Positions 61,036-64,000 of a stretch of DNA of 64,000 nt are shown here, piece by piece (the stretch's first letter is position 1; each line of letters opens with the position of its first letter). The translations under genes and the position numbers were made by a program. A model generated the notes under the pieces. It searched no databases. It worked only from the letters and a program-made list of their open reading frames with translations, and had not been told where the DNA came from. This DNA comes from Mesostigma viride (taxonomy: Eukaryota; Streptophyta; Mesostigmatophyceae; Mesostigmatales; Mesostigmataceae): contig RPFO01000253.1 in NCBI GenBank assembly GCA_009746045.1, positions 5,289,145 to 5,353,144 on the forward strand. The letters are read 5' to 3'.

Positions 61036-61902
61036 TATGTGTTTTGTTCAGTTTGCAGATGTCTTTGATGAAGGAGGTGCTAGTGTGGCTAAATGGTTAC
61101 TAAAACCTCCTTGCAGCGTCTAGATGGGTGGCCGTCTTGGAATGGTGATAACTTGGGCAGTTCTTGGCAGAACGGCGTCAAACCTTTAACATAGGAGGTA
61201 CCATATGTGCAGAGGACGGTAGCATGTGGTTTGGCCAGTTTTCACGTGGCTTGGATGGATAAAGAGGTGTTAGTGTGGTAAAATACTAGCTAAAACCTCC
61301 GTTAGCGTCGTCACAGGTGGCAACCTAGGAATATCCATCAACTAGGGCTGCACTTGTCAGAATGACCTGAAAATTTGGGGCTGCATGTCCCCCCACCTGT
61401 AATACTTGAAAATATGTGATATGACATTATTCCATGTATTTATGAATTTTTTTTTTTTTTGGAAAAAAAGTACACTTTTTGCGGGAAAATCCATCAATGT
61501 GTCTAAACATGATTATTCTGTGCTCAAAATTAGGTAGAATATCTCAAAAGTTGGGGAACTATATGGAAATATGTGATTTGGTCCCAATATGTTTGCCCCT
61601 TCTCCTAGGGAAAATATGCCAAAAATAGCGTCTTTTTCTATTTTTAGCGCATAACGGGCACCTGCTGGGGGGTAGTACCCCCCCCAAGTGGCTGGAAAAT
61701 TTTTTTAAAATCATATTTATGGACCCCAATCATCATGGGATTTTTATCCCATGCATAGGTATGCTTTCCAGAAAAGTGCACTTTAGGTATGTCCTGTCCC
61801 CTTAAGGAACAACTTGCTCAGGATGACGAACGCAAGCATTCACATGGGTTGAGACACAAAAGACGAGGAGTCAAAGAAGGGCGCGACCTAGTCCAACGCA
61901 GA

Positions 61903-62574
<672 letters not shown>

Positions 62575-64000
62575 CAAGGCTCTGCCTCAAATAATATGCC
62601 GGGCCTCAGGTACTTTGCTGGGCCTCAAAAAACTTCCGGGCAAAGTCAAGGCACATCCATAAACTGGACAGATACTGTTACGCACATCGTAAGCCCACTT
62701 ATCTATGACAGATGTGGATAGACATGTGCGAATCACATTAGTGCCAAAGAAGGGGCAGGGAGGGGGACAGGGTGGAGTGTTAAGGATGATCTTTAAACCA
62801 GATAACGCATTTTGGCAGGATTTCGCTATCATACACCTCCAAGCGTATGCACAAAAATGACAAAGGACCTCCTGAGCTTGTCCCAGGCGCGTGGAAGGAC
62901 GTCGATACCACGATTACAGCCCACCTTTCCACTCTTGAAACGAGACCAAATGAGTTGCTTGCAGTCCACACCCTCGAGGGTCGGCGCCCGGACCTGTAAG
63001 ATGACGTCTCCAGCCCCTTCGCTCGAGCCCTTGCTCGCCTGTGCAAAGGCACATTGTCCAGTCACGCAATAACAAAATGGAGGAAATGGTCTTGAAGAAC
63101 ACATTTAAAAAAAGATCAAGCAGTAAAGCGCTGAGTGAAAAAAACTTGAGTTTTTCAGCGCTCAGTAAACTAACCATTGAAGTTTCCCTACTGCAATGTC
63201 CTATCTTAAACACGTGCTGGGCATTCTCATGAACAAAAAAAAAATGTGCACGGCACTGTATCTGCCAAAATTTCCGAGCCTCCACTGTGACTTGCCGCCG
63301 TCAGTGCCGGATCAACCTGAACACCCGCGACCGAAAATGGCCATGTCAATGCGTCAACACTGGCGCGTATAGAGGAAGTGGGCAGGCAGACGTTGTAAGG
63401 CACAGTGGTGTCAGATGGGTGGAAGGGGCGAAGGCGCGGCAGGCTGCGGGGGACGAATACACACAAGGGGGGGGTGTCCACCCCGTCAGTTGGAAGACGG
63501 GCAAGGAGGGACGCTCCTTATAGATGGGTCCAGAACCTCACATGGGAGACCGGATATGATAAGCTTTGAGATGTGGCGAAGCTTAATCTCTATTCACATG
63601 AATGCATTGACCCTTAACTAAGAGGTTACGCTGTGTTACGGGTGTAACCCTACAGGCATGTTCATACAGGTGCGCGCTTATACAGGTCCTATTCACGACT
63701 CTGTAACTTGGCTCGCAGGGTGAATGTATCGCTAACTGGATGTAAACTAAGGGATTCCTTGTCAGAATCACGCTATCAACCGCATGGCCTGTGGGGACGA
63801 ATCATTGTCAGTGGCTGTCAGAAGCAACAGGTCGTGCACAGCTACAACCTGACCTGAGACCCACCTGTGACACAGTAGATGGCTACGCAGCCAAAATTAT
63901 CGCAAGCCAACCCCCTAGGGGGTTGCCTTGCAAAACCTTAGGCTGTCAAGCTTGGCTGAATCAGCAGCTTTCTAGGAAGTGGAATCCAACCTCCAACCAC
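62575..64000. other. Unassigned right edge
   Basis: No family recognised. Minus-strand frames at 63104-62829 (with KQLIWSRFKSGKVGCNRG and PRAWDKLRRSFVIFVHT) look mildly protein-like and could be an exon or a decayed element. There is no repeat shared with the rest of the window. Confidence 0.35.

Larger units (their letters stand above)
52770..61805. mobile_element. TTAA-flanked TIR element, copy 2 (family F), interrupted
   Basis: TTAAGGGGACAGGACATGCC (52770-52789) is the inverted match, with one mismatch, of 61786-61805. The left part (to about 53700) and right part (from about 60000) align with copy 1 at 19576-21484 through words such as GTGGCCATGGCGAC and AAAAGTGCACTTTAG. The middle is filled by a tandem repeat R pair and a DIRS element. 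A small TA-flanked MITE also sits in the right part. No transposase seen. Confidence 0.8.

Overview
The window is eukaryotic nuclear DNA that is almost entirely nested transposable elements. Nothing is prokaryotic: there are no operons, the single candidate host gene looks spliced, and the coding matter is retrotransposon gag/pol, DIRS-type tyrosine-recombinase elements, LINE fragments and terminal-inverted-repeat (TIR) elements, with very long microsatellites. The mix, including PAT/TOC-like DIRS elements with split direct repeats, fits a green alga or charophyte, but the species cannot be named from sequence alone.

Layout. 0.4-1.25 kb: decayed minus-strand LINE with a (TTAA)n tail. 1.5-3.1 kb: remnant of a minus-strand LTR element (LTR start, polypurine tract, broken frames). 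3.38-16.83 kb: a minus-strand Copia-class element (element A) with 501-bp LTRs and 5-bp target duplication TGTAA. It is split by a hAT-type non-autonomous element (8086-13912) that itself holds a gag-protease-only LTR element (element B, 8460-13624). Its 5' LTR is also split by a 1.8-kb TIR-bearing insertion. 18.2-25.3 kb: LINE fragments, two abutting TTAA-flanked TIR elements (19576-22833), and a perfect 1172-bp (AAC)n tract. 25.75-46.19 kb: a minus-strand, 3'-truncated Ty3/gypsy element (element D), split by a second Copia-class element (26914-35294) inside the reverse transcriptase and by a full-length DIRS/PAT-like element (38391-43888) upstream of gag. 46.4-47.5 kb: LINE reverse transcriptase fragment. 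47.5-52.7 kb: the only host-like stretch, with a possible spliced endonuclease/exonuclease/phosphatase-family gene on the minus strand. 52.77-61.81 kb: a second copy of the TTAA-flanked element, split by a tandem pair of ~747-bp repeats, one of which contains a second DIRS copy lacking RT. 61.9-62.57 kb: hexanucleotide array. The remaining 1.4 kb shows nothing recognisable.

Most notable: two related Copia-class elements (A and 26914-35294) carry a retropepsin-like domain between integrase and reverse transcriptase, not before integrase. They also share LTR termini that are not TG...CA. Second, the DIRS ORF has an NPGP (2A-like) motif exactly at the RNase H/tyrosine recombinase boundary, and both of its insertions can be read at base level against their target sites. 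Boundaries given with target duplications were read directly. Host-gene exons and several fragment limits are tentative.
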